DNA of 64,000 bases, taken from assembly GCA_045635085.1 (NCBI GenBank), contig JAZRBM010000020.1, forward strand, positions 96,780 to 160,779, written 5' to 3'. Positions 55,816-64,000 of this stretch are shown in pieces (the first letter of the stretch is position 1; every line of letters begins with the position of its first letter). The notes beneath the pieces are model-generated. The model was not told the origin of the DNA, ran no database searches, and was given only the letters and a program-made list of their open reading frames with translations. This stretch comes from Congzhengia sp045635085 (GTDB lineage Bacteria > Bacillota > Clostridia > UBA1381 > UBA9506). The position numbers and the translations under genes are program-made.

Positions 55816-57168
55816 ATGAATAGTATATCGCTTGATTATAAAAATTTATGTGGCATTGTTACTGATGAAGAAATAAAGTCAATGAAAGATGCAGTACAAA
55901 CTGCACATGAAAAATTAACAAGTGGTACAGGTGAGGGTAATGACTTTCTCGGGTGGCTGACCTTGCCGTTTGACTATGATAAAGAAGAGTTTGCCAAAAT
56001 TTTAAAAGCAGCAGAGAAAATAAAGAGTGATTCTGATGTTTTGATAGTAATTGGCATTGGTGGTTCATATCTGGGAGCTAAAGCTGTTATCGATATGCTT
56101 TCTAATAATTTTTATAACCTGCTTTCAAAAGAAGACAGAAAAACACCTCAGATTTTTTTTGCAGGAAATTCTATAAGCGGTTCGTATCTTGCACAGCTTG
56201 TTGATTTTGTAAAGGATAAGGATTTTTCAGTAAACGTAATTTCAAAGTCAGGCACAACTACAGAACCTGCTATTGCATTTCGTGTATTCAAAAGCTTGCT
56301 TGAGAAAAAATACGGAAAAGCAGGCGCAAAAGAAAGAATTTATGCAACTACAGATAAATCGCGCGGAGCTTTAAAAAATCTTTCTGATGAAGAAGGATAT
56401 GAAACATTTGTAGTTCCTGATGATGTTGGCGGCAGATTTTCAGTTTTGACAGCAGTGGGACTCCTTCCTATTGCAGTGTCTGGCGCAGATATAAAAAGTC
56501 TTATGAATGGTGCACAAAAGGCATCTGACCTATACAGCAAATGCGACATCTATAAAAATGACTGCTATATGTATGCAGCTATAAGAAATATACTGTATGC
56601 TAAAGGCAAGTCAACTGAAATAATGGTCAACTATGAGATGCGACTTCATTATTTTGCCGAGTGGTGGAAACAGCTCTACGGCGAAAGTGAAGGTAAAGAC
56701 GGTAAGGGTATTTTTCCTGCAGCGGTTGATTTTTCAACTGACCTACATTCAATGGGACAGTATATTCAGGATGGCAGACGTGTGCTTTTTGAAACAGTGT
56801 TGAATGTTGAGAAAACAAACGAAGATATTGTTATAGAAAAAACACCCGATGACATTGACGGATTAAACTTCTTAGCAGGAAAAACAATGAGCTTTGTAAA
56901 TAACAGAGCGTTTTTGGGAACTCTGCTTGCTCATAACGATGGCGGCGTGCCAAATATGATTATTAATATTCCTGAAATTAACGAATATTACCTGGGGCAA
57001 CTCATTTTCTTTTTTGAAAAAGCCTGCGGCATTTCAGGTTATATTTTAGGGGTTAATCCTTTTAATCAGCCTGGTGTTGAAGCGTATAAAAAGAATATGT
57101 TTGCACTTTTAGGAAAGCCCGGATTTGAGGAACAAAAAGATATACTTGAAAAAAGATTAGGATTATGA
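55816..57168 (+). CDS. pgi: Glucose-6-phosphate isomerase
   Basis: It interconverts glucose-6-phosphate and fructose-6-phosphate. The 450 residues, the short Firmicutes form, include VIGIGGSYLGAKAVIDML, the sugar-phosphate loop SKSGTTTEPAIAFR, FVVPDDVGGRFSVLTAVGLLP and FNQPGVEAYKKNMFALLG. AGGAGTG precedes ATG 55816. It fits with the PTS and aldolase genes of the window in glycolysis, but is not in the same operon. Confidence 0.96.
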   Translation: MNSISLDYKNLCGIVTDEEIKSMKDAVQTAHEKLTSGTGEGNDFLGWLTLPFDYDKEEFAKILKAAEKIKSDSDVLIVIGIGGSYLGAKAVIDMLSNNFYNLLSKEDRKTPQIFFAGNSISGSYLAQLVDFVKDKDFSVNVISKSGTTTEPAIAFRVFKSLLEKKYGKAGAKERIYATTDKSRGALKNLSDEEGYETFVVPDDVGGRFSVLTAVGLLPIAVSGADIKSLMNGAQKASDLYSKCDIYKNDCYMYAAIRNILYAKGKSTEIMVNYEMRLHYFAEWWKQLYGESEGKDGKGIFPAAVDFSTDLHSMGQYIQDGRRVLFETVLNVEKTNEDIVIEKTPDDIDGLNFLAGKTMSFVNNRAFLGTLLAHNDGGVPNMIINIPEINEYYLGQLIFFFEKACGISGYILGVNPFNQPGVEAYKKNMFALLGKPGFEEQKDILEKRLGL

Positions 57169-57179
57169 TATAATTAATG

Positions 57180-57222
57180 CACTCGGAATTTTTTGACAAA
57201 ATCCGAGTGTATGATTTTTTTA
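57180..57222 (+). terminator. Terminator of pgi
   Basis: CACTCGGA (57180-57187) and TCCGAGTG (57102+100, i.e. 57202-57209) pair around an AT-rich loop; ATGATTTTTTT follows. Confidence 0.6.
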
Positions 57223-57247
57223 ACGGAAAACCTATGGAGGTAATAAA

Positions 57248-58744
57248 ATGCAGTTTAAAAGTACAAGAGATGCAAACGTAAGCGTTTCATCAGCGATGGC
57301 TATTAAGACAGGACTTTCTCATGATGGCGGACTTTTTTTGCCCGAGAGCATCCCTTATGTCGGGCTGGATACAATAAATAGTCTGTCTTCCATGTCTTAT
57401 AATGAAAGAGCAAAGAAAATAATAGGGCTCTTTTTGACAGATTTTACAGATGAAGAACTTACAGATTGTGTAAATAAAGCATATAACCGTGAAAAATTTG
57501 AAACAGATGAGATTGCACCTGTTTATAAAACAACAGATGGAACATACTTTTTAGAGCTTTGGCATGGACCAACCTGTGCCTTTAAAGATATGGCACTACA
57601 GATTTTGCCGCACCTTTTGTCTAAATCGATTAAAAAGACAGGGGAAACAAAAGAAGTTGTAATTTTGGTTGCAACATCCGGTGATACAGGAAAAGCAGCA
57701 TTAGAAGGCTTTAAAGATGTTGATGGCACAAGGATTATTGTATTTTACCCTGCAGATGGTGTCAGCGATATCCAGAAACGCCAAATGGTTACTCAGGAGG
57801 GTAATAATGTTGACGTTGCGGCAGTTGTAGGTAACTTTGATGATGCCCAAAGCGGTGTTAAAAAGATTTTCACGGACAGAGAATATAACGACCTACTTGC
57901 TCAAAACGATTTTATTCTCTCAAGTGCTAACTCTATCAACTGGGGAAGACTTGTACCGCAGATTGTTTACTATTTTTCGGCTTATGCTAATTTGCTCAAA
58001 AATGCAGAAATCAAGCTTGGCGAAAAAATAAATTTTGTGGTTCCGACAGGAAACTTTGGTAATATTCTGGCAGGTTACTATGCAATGAGAATGGGACTTC
58101 CGGTAAATAAACTAATTTGTGCATCCAATGAAAATAATGTTTTGACAGACTTTATCAAAACTGGTGTTTATGATAAGGAACGCGCCTTTAAAACAACGAT
58201 ATCTCCATCTATGGATATTTTAATTTCAAGTAATTTAGAAAGACTTTTATATATCGTAACCGACGGCGATGATAAAAAAGTTTCAAACTGGATGAACGAG
58301 TTAAAAGAAAATGGCAAGTACGAAGTTTCAAAAGATGTTTTAGATAAAATAGGCAAAGTTTTTGTTGGCGGATGTTGCTCAGATAGCGAAACGCTCTCAG
58401 AAATCAAGAAAGTAGAACAAGAAAACAGCTACGTTATGGATACTCACACAGCTGTTGCAAAAAAAGTTTACAGCGACTACAAAGAAGCGACAAACGATGA
58501 AACAAAGACAGTTATCGTTTCAACTGCCAGTCCTTTTAAATTCGCTGACAGCGTTTTATCTGCAATTAAGGATGAAATAACATCTTCTAATGAATTTGAA
58601 ATGTTAGCCGAACTATCAAAAGCATCTGACTTAGCTGTTCCAAAGCCTTTGGCAAATCTTGAAAATAAGGCAGTAATATTTACTACAACATGCGAAAAAG
58701 AAGAAATGTATGATGTTGTAAGCGAAATGCTAAATCTCGCTTAG
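57248..58744 (+). CDS. thrC: Threonine synthase
   Basis: It converts O-phosphohomoserine to threonine with PLP. The 498 residues fit the long type, with DGGLFLPESIP at the N-terminus, the PLP-lysine region GPTCAFKDMALQILP, VATSGDTGKAALEGF, and VPTGNFGNILAGYYA. The start ATG 57248 follows GGAGG. The gene runs into prmA with 9 bp between them. No other threonine-pathway gene is near. Confidence 0.95.
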   Translation: MQFKSTRDANVSVSSAMAIKTGLSHDGGLFLPESIPYVGLDTINSLSSMSYNERAKKIIGLFLTDFTDEELTDCVNKAYNREKFETDEIAPVYKTTDGTYFLELWHGPTCAFKDMALQILPHLLSKSIKKTGETKEVVILVATSGDTGKAALEGFKDVDGTRIIVFYPADGVSDIQKRQMVTQEGNNVDVAAVVGNFDDAQSGVKKIFTDREYNDLLAQNDFILSSANSINWGRLVPQIVYYFSAYANLLKNAEIKLGEKINFVVPTGNFGNILAGYYAMRMGLPVNKLICASNENNVLTDFIKTGVYDKERAFKTTISPSMDILISSNLERLLYIVTDGDDKKVSNWMNELKENGKYEVSKDVLDKIGKVFVGGCCSDSETLSEIKKVEQENSYVMDTHTAVAKKVYSDYKEATNDETKTVIVSTASPFKFADSVLSAIKDEITSSNEFEMLAELSKASDLAVPKPLANLENKAVIFTTTCEKEEMYDVVSEMLNLA

Positions 58745-58753
58745 GAGGGCAAA

Positions 58754-59722
58754 ATGGACTGGATTAAGCTTTCGATTTCGACGACCACAGAGGGGATAGA
58801 AACCGTATGTGCCATTTTGATGGAGCATGATATTTTGGGTGTTGAAATTGATGATAGTACAGATTTTCATAACTTTTTAGAAAATAATCGTGACAAGTGG
58901 GATTATGTAGATGATGAACTGCTAAAAGCCCATGAATCAGGCTCTTATGTAAGCTTTTATGTTACGGATGACGCCGATGGAAGAAAAACGGTGTCGTTAG
59001 TTAAATCCCTGCTTGATGATTTAAAAAATCAGGATACTGATAGTGAGTATGGCGCATTAGAACTTGCCTGTGTCAATATGAAAGAAGAGGACTGGTCAGA
59101 AAACTGGAAACAGTATTTTAAACCACTAAATGTGGGCGATAAAATACTGATTCTACCTGAATGGGAAACCTTGGATGAACCTACTGACCGAACTGTATTT
59201 ACAGTAAACCCGGGTATGAGCTTTGGCACGGGTGCTCACCATACAACACAGCTTTGTATTAAAGCTATGGAGAAACATTTAAAAAACGGTATGACTGTTC
59301 TGGATTTGGGCTGTGGCAGTGGTATTTTATCGATTATTTCTCTTCTTTTAGGGGCAGAGCATGCTACTGCAGTTGACATTGATGAAGGCGCTGTGAAAAT
59401 AGCGGTGGAAAATGCCCAAAAGAACAATATAGATTTATCAAAGTATCGCACAATGGCAGGGAATGTTACTTGTGATAAGGAGCTTTTTGAAAAGATTTCC
59501 GATAGAAAGTACGACATAGTTTTAGCAAATATTGTTGCTGATGTTATTATTTCTATTCGTGATATCGTGCCTAAGTTTTTAAAAGATGACGGTATTTTTG
59601 TAACATCGGGCATTATTGAAGAAAGACTGGCTGATATTTTATCTGCTTATGAAAATTCTGAATTTACAAAAATTTGCGAAGAACATCAGGGCGGTTGGGT
59701 ATCGCTGGTATATAAAAAATAA
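58754..59722 (+). CDS. prmA: Ribosomal protein L11 methyltransferase
   Basis: It methylates L11 lysines and N-terminus. The 322 residues have an N-terminal substrate-binding domain, the signature NPGMSFGTGAHHTTQLCI, and the SAM motif VLDLGCGSGILSI. The catalytic-region VLANIVADVI is the usual N-I-x-A. AGGAGGG precedes ATG 58754. A terminator follows at 59728. Confidence 0.95.
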   Translation: MDWIKLSISTTTEGIETVCAILMEHDILGVEIDDSTDFHNFLENNRDKWDYVDDELLKAHESGSYVSFYVTDDADGRKTVSLVKSLLDDLKNQDTDSEYGALELACVNMKEEDWSENWKQYFKPLNVGDKILILPEWETLDEPTDRTVFTVNPGMSFGTGAHHTTQLCIKAMEKHLKNGMTVLDLGCGSGILSIISLLLGAEHATAVDIDEGAVKIAVENAQKNNIDLSKYRTMAGNVTCDKELFEKISDRKYDIVLANIVADVIISIRDIVPKFLKDDGIFVTSGIIEERLADILSAYENSEFTKICEEHQGGWVSLVYKK

Positions 59723-59727
59723 ATCAC

Positions 59728-59758
59728 ACTCCCGAGCTTTCGTTCGGGAGTTACTTTT
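59728..59758 (+). terminator. Terminator after prmA
   Basis: ACTCCCGA (59728-59735) and TCGGGAGT (59744-59751) form the stem; TACTTTTTC follows. Confidence 0.75.
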
Positions 59759-59770
59759 TCGGAGGGGAAA

Positions 59771-60985
59771 ATGGACAGAACTATTCTTCATTGCGATTGT
59801 AATGGTTTTTATGCATCGTGCGAATGTGCAATCTCGCCAGAACTTAAAGATGTCCCAATGGCAGTAGGCGGTGATGTTGAGGCAAGACACGGAATAATTT
59901 TGGCTAAAAATGAACTTGCAAAAAAGTATAACGTAAAAACAGCAGAGACAATTTGGGAAGCAAAGAAAAAGTGTCCTAAGTTGGTTGTAGTTGCTCCTCA
60001 TCATGATTTGTATGAAGAATATTCAAAAAAGGTAAATAGCATATACAGAGAATACACTGATTTAGTAGAGCCTTTTGGAATTGATGAGTCGTGGCTCGAT
60101 GTTACGGGAAGCCGTGCGCTCTTTGGCGACGGCAGACAAATTGCAGATAAGCTCAGATATCGCATAAAGGAAGAATTGGGTATTACTATTTCAGTAGGTG
60201 TAAGCTTTAATAAGGTTTTTGCAAAGCTTGGAAGTGATTATAAAAAACCTGATGCAACAACAGTAATAACGCGTGAAAATTTTAAAGATATAGTCTATCC
60301 TTTGCCTGTTTCAGAACTGCTTTTTGCAGGCAAAAAAACTGCAATGCAGCTTAAAAAGCTAAATATTATAACAATTGGTGATTTGGCATCTTGTGATAGT
60401 GAAAAGGTTTTAAAACTCCTTGGAAAAAACGGAGAAATGCTAATTTCCTATGCACGCGGAGAGGACGAAAGTCCTGTTAAAAAGTTTGAAAATGATAAAG
60501 AATTAAAATCAGCAGGTAACGGAATAACCTTCAGGAGCGATTTGTATGGAGAAGAGCAGATAAAACAAGGCATTCACCTTTTGAGCGAAAGCGTTGCAAT
60601 GAAAATGAAACGCCAGAACGTTAAATGTACTACGATAAGAATTCAGATAAAAGGCGCAGACTTTAAAACAGTGTCTCGTCAACGTGCAATTGATGTTCCG
60701 ACAAATCTTGAAAAAGTGCTGCGCGATGTTTCGTATGAACTTTTGTGTGAGGTCTGGGATATGACCAAACCTATAAGAGCAATTACTATAACAGGCGCAA
60801 ATTTAGTTTCCGATACAGCCGGGGTGCAGATGAATTTTTTTGATGAAGAAAGTGATGAAAAGCGTGAAAATCTTGAGGAAACAATCAAAAATCTTCGGAA
60901 AAAATATGGTTTTAACAGTGTAAAGACGGCAGATATATTAGAAAATGACATATCGCTGTCGGAAAGTCATATTACAAAAAAATAA
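59771..60985 (+). CDS. dinB: DNA polymerase IV (Y family)
   Basis: This is an error-prone translesion polymerase. The 404 residues open with ILHCDCNGFYASCECAISPE (metal Asp; a Cys before it). YREYTDLVEPFGIDESWLDVTG carries the other acidic residues, and VGVSFNKVFAKLGSDYKKPDA follows. After the thumb comes the little-finger domain, and at about 385 there is a beta-clamp-like MNFFDEE. GGAGGGG precedes ATG 59771. No LexA box was recognised upstream, where only a terminator and a ribosome site fit in the short gap. Confidence 0.93.
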   Translation: MDRTILHCDCNGFYASCECAISPELKDVPMAVGGDVEARHGIILAKNELAKKYNVKTAETIWEAKKKCPKLVVVAPHHDLYEEYSKKVNSIYREYTDLVEPFGIDESWLDVTGSRALFGDGRQIADKLRYRIKEELGITISVGVSFNKVFAKLGSDYKKPDATTVITRENFKDIVYPLPVSELLFAGKKTAMQLKKLNIITIGDLASCDSEKVLKLLGKNGEMLISYARGEDESPVKKFENDKELKSAGNGITFRSDLYGEEQIKQGIHLLSESVAMKMKRQNVKCTTIRIQIKGADFKTVSRQRAIDVPTNLEKVLRDVSYELLCEVWDMTKPIRAITITGANLVSDTAGVQMNFFDEESDEKRENLEETIKNLRKKYGFNSVKTADILENDISLSESHITKK

Positions 60986-61017
60986 GAAGCTGTAGCAAAA
61001 GCTACAGCTCTTTTTTA
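60986..61017. terminator. Terminator between dinB and rnpB, possibly bidirectional
   Basis: AGCTGTAGC (60988-60996) and GCTACAGCT (61001-61009) pair around AAAA. T6 follows on the plus strand, and on the minus strand TTCTTATTTTTT follows. It may serve both dinB and the minus-strand rnpB. Confidence 0.85.
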
Positions 61018-61025
61018 TTTTGTAT

Positions 61026-61366
61026 GTTAAGCAAGTCTATAAGCCGGGTTCTGTATTTGATGATTATCTGTCTAGGCCATATATTACTATATGGCTCAAG
61101 CCACCGCCAAACATAAGCACATCGGGCAGATTAAGCCTATGTGAGCCAATACGGTGTTGCTTCGAGTGGGGTTTACATGGCCACTGCGTTACCGTCAGTG
61201 CCGGTGAGCTCTTACCTCGCCTTTCCACCATCGCCAAAACTGGCAGTCTATTTCTGTTGCACTATCCTTAGAGTCGCCTCCACCGGGAGTTACCCGGCAC
61301 CCTTGCCCTGTGAAGCCCGGACTTTCCTCGTGAATAAAATTCCCGCAACCATCTGGCTTACTTAAC
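61026..61366 (-). ncRNA. rnpB: RNase P RNA, class A
   Basis: This is the catalytic RNA that matures tRNA 5' ends. Read on the minus strand, the 5' part has GCCAGATGGTTGCGGG and GAGGAAAGTCCGGGCTTC. AACAGAAATAGACTGCC follows, then the class A-type GGTAAGAGCTCACCGGC. The 3' end is ACAGAACCCGGCTTATAGAC. P1 forms from GTTAAGTAAG and CTTGCTTAAC at the two ends, which sets the borders. The length is about 341 nt. No gene on the plus strand is credible here. Confidence 0.96.
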
Positions 61367-61409
61367 GAAAATATTTTAACATTAAAGAATGCTTTTGTCA
61401 ATAAATCAA

Positions 61410-62936
61410 TCAGTCGTTTAAGAAGTTTTCGTGGTAGTACCTTGAATTTAAGCCTAATTGTCTGTTAAATTCATCATATCCTATTTCTTCTGCTAAAGTT
61501 TTTTTGCTTGAGAAAAGATTTGTTCCTAATCCTAAACGTTCGCCTTCAATTTTACAACCTATCGAAGCCAGGGTAGTGGGGAACATATCAAGTGATGTAA
61601 ACACGCGGTTTTTGTAGTTTTTGCCCTCTGCGGCAGAGTTTATAAAACAGTTATAGACTCTTTGATCAAAACCTTTTTCTACATTTCTTCCGATATATTC
61701 AGAATCCATTGTAAGATGGTCGCCTGCTATGATAATAGTTGTGTCTTTGTAAAAGGGTTGTCTTTTTATCCAGTTTACAAAATCTGCAACCTGCTTGCTA
61801 GAGCAGGATATAACGTTGTCATATTGTTCAGTAAAATCATCGTCGCATAAATCGCACACATAACCGTTTGTAAAGTGTGTGTCAACTGTAAGCATTGTAA
61901 ATGCAAATGGCTCGTCTTTTTTAGAAATGTTAGCAAGCTCTTTTTTTGCATATTTAAATAAGTGTTTGTCTTCCATTCCCCACCAAACGTGATAATCTTT
62001 TGGCACGATTCCTTCTGCTCTTGCTGTATACAAATCGTAGATTGTATCGGTTTTGTGGTCTTTGTAGTAAATGTTACGGTTTGCAAATTCAGACGCAGAA
62101 CCTACCATTAAAGCCTGATAATAACCATTTTTTGAAAGAATATCCGAAAGATTTGTAAGTCCTGGAAGAAAAGTGTCGGCACCATACGTATTTCGCTCAA
62201 ATGATGGCGGAGATTTTAAAGGAACACCGGAAGTGTGTGCGGTCATTGCTGCAACCGTCCAGGTTGTACCGTTTGGAGTTAAAAACCCTCCAATATTATC
62301 GTTGTGTGAAAAGTTAATGTTTTTGTCGGCAAGGTAATAAAGCTCGGGTATGATTGATTTTTTTAATGCCCCTCCTTGCTCTTTGGAAAAATAAGTTGTT
62401 TCAATTGATTCTAAGAAAATATATATTAGATTTCGTTTTTTTTCAGGAAACTCAATTTTTGTTTTGTCGGGGTCTACATATTCATCTTCAAAAATCGTAG
62501 ACATAGAAACCATACCGTGTATATAGCTATTAAGTCCGGAAACATGTGAAGCAGAAAACAAAAGTACGCACGACAAAATAAGCGAAATTGCTACTGCACA
62601 CCAATGCTTTAACGGGAATATGTTAAGCTTTAATTTCTTTGTGCTGGGAATGAAAAAAAGCACATATTCAACAACAAAATATGATATTACTGTAGGCAAC
62701 AGACCTCTTATTAAAAAGCTTCTGATGAGTTCGTTGGTCTGTGCACCGCCGGTGTTAGAAAAAATTGTAAAAAGAATAGAGTCAAAGCCTGTATCTCCGA
62801 ATTTTTCAATATACCATCTTGCCAGGAAGAAAAGCAATATTGAAACAAATAACAGCACAGAGGATAAAACCTTTGAAAATGTGTGATTTTTATTTTTTAA
62901 AGTTGTAACTTTATCATTTAATTGTGGGGTAGTCAT
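61410..62936 (-). CDS. OpgB/LtaS-like membrane phosphoglycerol transferase (sulfatase family)
   Basis: It probably moves phosphoglycerol groups to a surface polymer such as lipoteichoic acid or a glycan. The 508 residues start with about five membrane segments (30-140). The extracellular sulfatase-type domain (about 165-490) has metal residues in YIFLESIE, the nucleophile-threonine region TPNGTTWTVAAMTAHTSGVP, DTHFTNGY, and IIIAGDHLTMDS. The T-W-T-A-M pattern is closer to OpgB/MdoB than to LtaS. ATG 62936 follows AAAGGAG. It is a single gene with its own promoter at 62968-62996. Confidence 0.85.
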   Translation of the reverse strand: MTTPQLNDKVTTLKNKNHTFSKVLSSVLLFVSILLFFLARWYIEKFGDTGFDSILFTIFSNTGGAQTNELIRSFLIRGLLPTVISYFVVEYVLFFIPSTKKLKLNIFPLKHWCAVAISLILSCVLLFSASHVSGLNSYIHGMVSMSTIFEDEYVDPDKTKIEFPEKKRNLIYIFLESIETTYFSKEQGGALKKSIIPELYYLADKNINFSHNDNIGGFLTPNGTTWTVAAMTAHTSGVPLKSPPSFERNTYGADTFLPGLTNLSDILSKNGYYQALMVGSASEFANRNIYYKDHKTDTIYDLYTARAEGIVPKDYHVWWGMEDKHLFKYAKKELANISKKDEPFAFTMLTVDTHFTNGYVCDLCDDDFTEQYDNVISCSSKQVADFVNWIKRQPFYKDTTIIIAGDHLTMDSEYIGRNVEKGFDQRVYNCFINSAAEGKNYKNRVFTSLDMFPTTLASIGCKIEGERLGLGTNLFSSKKTLAEEIGYDEFNRQLGLNSRYYHENFLND

Positions 62937-62967
62937 CAACAAAAGCTCCTTTAGTCAAGATAGAAAA

Positions 62968-62996
62968 ATTATATTATAATACTAAAAAAAAGTCAA
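62968..62996 (-). promoter_or_regulatory. Promoter of the phosphoglycerol transferase gene
   Basis: On the minus strand TTGACT (62996-62991) is followed by a 17 bp spacer and TATAAT (62973-62968). Confidence 0.75.
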
Positions 62997-63049
62997 GTTT
63001 TTGAATAATATGTCGAAAAAACTTTTTTTAAAAAATAAGATAAAATAAC

Positions 63050-63078
63050 TTGACAAGTAAATATGAAGATGGTATAAT
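63050..63078 (+). promoter_or_regulatory. Promoter of tRNA-Leu
   Basis: TTGACA (63050-63055) is followed by a 17 bp spacer and TATAAT (63073-63078), 13 bp before the tRNA. Confidence 0.9.
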
Positions 63079-63090
63079 TTATCCTTGTTA

Positions 63091-63174
63091 GCGAGTGTGC
63101 TGGAACTGGCAGACAGGCACGTTTGAGGGGCGTGTGTCCACGACGTACGGGTTCAAGTCCCGTCACTCGCACCA
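63091..63174 (+). tRNA. tRNA-Leu (anticodon GAG)
   Basis: This is an 84-base class II tRNA with acceptor stem GCGAGTG/CACTCGC and an encoded CCA end. The anticodon arm is CACGT-TTGAGGG-GCGTG, with GAG as anticodon. A long variable arm and the T arm CGGG-TTCAAGT-CCCG complete it. A consensus promoter lies upstream and a terminator just after CCA, so it is transcribed alone. Confidence 0.96.
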
Positions 63175-63206
63175 AAAAACCGACAAGTTTTACTTGTCGG
63201 TTTTTT
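63174..63206 (+). terminator. Terminator of tRNA-Leu
   Basis: ACCGACAAG and CTTGTCGGT, extended by A and T runs, form a stem around TTTTA; T6 follows directly. Confidence 0.92.
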
Positions 63207-63235
63207 ATTTTCATCTAATTTTCTATTTCTGATTT

Positions 63236-63409
63236 TTAAATTATAGGTGGTTCGGGGTCGCGACGGTATTTCGGTAGCGGTGACAAATAGGGGAATATGT
63301 CGTTTTGCAACATGCTCTTATATTCATCGCTATGCTCACTGCAATAAATGGTGTCAACTATATCGTTTGGCTCTTTTATTACGGGTATCTTCTTTTTCTT
63401 GTCGTTCAT
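63236..63409 (-). CDS. Unknown 57 aa protein
   Basis: There is no recognised family. The frame MNDKKKKIPVIKEPNDIVDT, then YCSEHSDEYKSMLQNDIFPY, ends with a proline-rich KYRRDPEPPII. It is hydrophilic and short. ATG 63409 has AAAGGAG nine bases upstream, but that site is the 3' arm of the terminator of the gene before it. Translation may depend on read-through and on melting of that stem. It could be a real small gene or a chance frame; the good ribosome site favours the former. Confidence 0.5.
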   Translation of the reverse strand: MNDKKKKIPVIKEPNDIVDTIYCSEHSDEYKSMLQNDIFPYLSPLPKYRRDPEPPII

Positions 63410-63449
63410 AAATAAAACTCCTTTCAACATTAGTGTTTGAAAGGAGCTT
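63410..63449 (-). terminator. Terminator of the substrate-binding-protein gene, overlapping a ribosome site
   Basis: CTCCTTTCAA (from 63446 on the minus strand) pairs with TTGAAAGGAG (to 63418), then TTTTATTT follows. It is 17 bp after the stop at 63466. The AAAGGAG in the 3' arm is the ribosome site of the 57 aa ORF. Confidence 0.75.
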
Positions 63450-63465
63450 TAAATTATTTATACTA

Positions 63466-64000
63466 TTATTTGTAAATGAGCGAAACATCGACCGTTAAAT
63501 CGTTTTCATTAAAATAAACGTTTTTGTAATTGATATCCCAAATCAAAGCGGTTGGTGTTGAGAAAACAGGTATACACGAGCTGCTTTCCTGCAAAATGCT
63601 CAATGCTTCGTTTAGCAATTTATTTGAAGTGTCTGAATCAAAGGTTTTATCAAGCACTGTAACAATCTTATCAAAGTCGGCTGATTTTATATCGGCTGCC
63701 GAGTCTTTGGTGAATAAATGCAAAGCTTCAATAACGTTGGACGTTACAGGAATCAAAGCAATTTTGTAGTTGCCTGATTTGACACGTTCTAAAAGTGTTG
63801 ATTCGTTTTTAACTGTTTCAATGTTAATAAAAGCACCAAGGTTGCTTTGCCAACCCGAAACAATGTTTGTTAAAGCAGTTTTGATTTCGTGGTCTTCAAC
63901 CGTTAAAACAGATGTGGTAGGGAATTTGCCACCTCGCATATCTTTGATTGCTTCTAAAAAAAGTTTTCGGCTGTTCTCTGCAGAATATTCAAATGGTATA
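63466..64000 (-). CDS. Extracellular substrate-binding protein (family 5-like), C-terminal part
   Basis: The frame stays open to the right edge of the window, so only the last 177 residues are seen. TSVLTVEDHEIKTALTNIVSGW, then LGAFINIETVKNESTLLERVKSGNYKIALIPV, fits the C-terminal lobe of oligopeptide or dipeptide ABC-transporter binding proteins (SBP family 5). The closing strand is PTALIWDINYKNVYF. The lipoprotein signal would lie outside the window. The ligand is unknown. An internal ATG at 63939 should not be taken as the start. Confidence 0.75.
   Translation of the reverse strand, partial: IPFEYSAENSRKLFLEAIKDMRGGKFPTTSVLTVEDHEIKTALTNIVSGWQSNLGAFINIETVKNESTLLERVKSGNYKIALIPVTSNVIEALHLFTKDSAADIKSADFDKIVTVLDKTFDSDTSNKLLNEALSILQESSSCIPVFSTPTALIWDINYKNVYFNENDLTVDVSLIYK

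Noticed and set aside
61020..61365. Open frames of 60-80 codons on the plus strand
   Set aside because: They are antisense to the RNase P RNA, whose conserved blocks and P1 helix are clear on the minus strand.

Overview
The window looks like a chromosome segment of a low-GC, anaerobic, Gram-positive-type bacterium of the Clostridia. The evidence is AT-rich DNA with strong AGGAGG ribosome sites and TTGACA/TATAAT promoters, GTP-dependent PEP carboxykinase, rubrerythrin, a ferredoxin-type thioredoxin reductase, an HPr/EI PTS, SLH surface domains, an ECF transporter and a class A RNase P RNA. I cannot name a genus from the sequence alone.

Layout. 1-8967 is housekeeping: the end of a radical SAM gene, alaS, the rpsF-ssb-rpsR operon, a CPA1 antiporter, a C_GCAxxG_C_C protein, rsmA and pckG. 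9044-24804 is a 15.8 kb integrated element inserted at the 3' end of a GMP synthase gene on the minus strand. Its ends are GAGTGGGA[A/G]TAA att repeats, and its integrase, excisionase and MobC-like genes lie at the right end. Its cargo is a type III restriction-modification operon (HTH regulator, two-TM protein, Mod, Res, unknown 284 aa protein), a SLOG protein behind a long attenuated leader, an ArdC-like antirestriction/peptidase protein, a small HUH-motif protein and several unknown proteins. A 16 bp palindrome (TTCCGTTTAGACGGAA) recurs upstream of three element promoters.

24793-31909 holds the GMP synthase ATPase subunit, a cysteine synthase, a complete PTS set (HPr, EI, IIA, IICB) and class II fructose-bisphosphate aldolase. 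32013-37971 holds a surface acylation pair (MBOAT plus a DHHW/SGNH/DUF4358 fusion), a small ferredoxin-FTR-thioredoxin set, rubrerythrin, a YhcH protein and a cupin. 37988-38263 is the decayed 3' end of an L-fucose isomerase gene.

38298-45233 is the most striking region. A cobalamin riboswitch with a terminator precedes a surface protein (DUF4430, helical-barrel and three SLH domains), a DUF4430 lipoprotein, EcfT, and one polypeptide fusing two Ecf ATPases to a membrane S component. Together these read as a B12 capture-and-import pathway with transcobalamin-like domains.

45869-64000 is again mostly core genes: a TtcA-like protein, a phosphodiester glycosidase, nth, tlyA, rplS, lepB, rbgA, rnhB, yraN, a dipeptidase, an aminotransferase, pgi, thrC, prmA and dinB. 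These are followed by rnpB (minus), an OpgB/LtaS-like phosphoglycerol transferase, tRNA-Leu(GAG), a small ORF and the 3' part of a substrate-binding protein gene running off the window.
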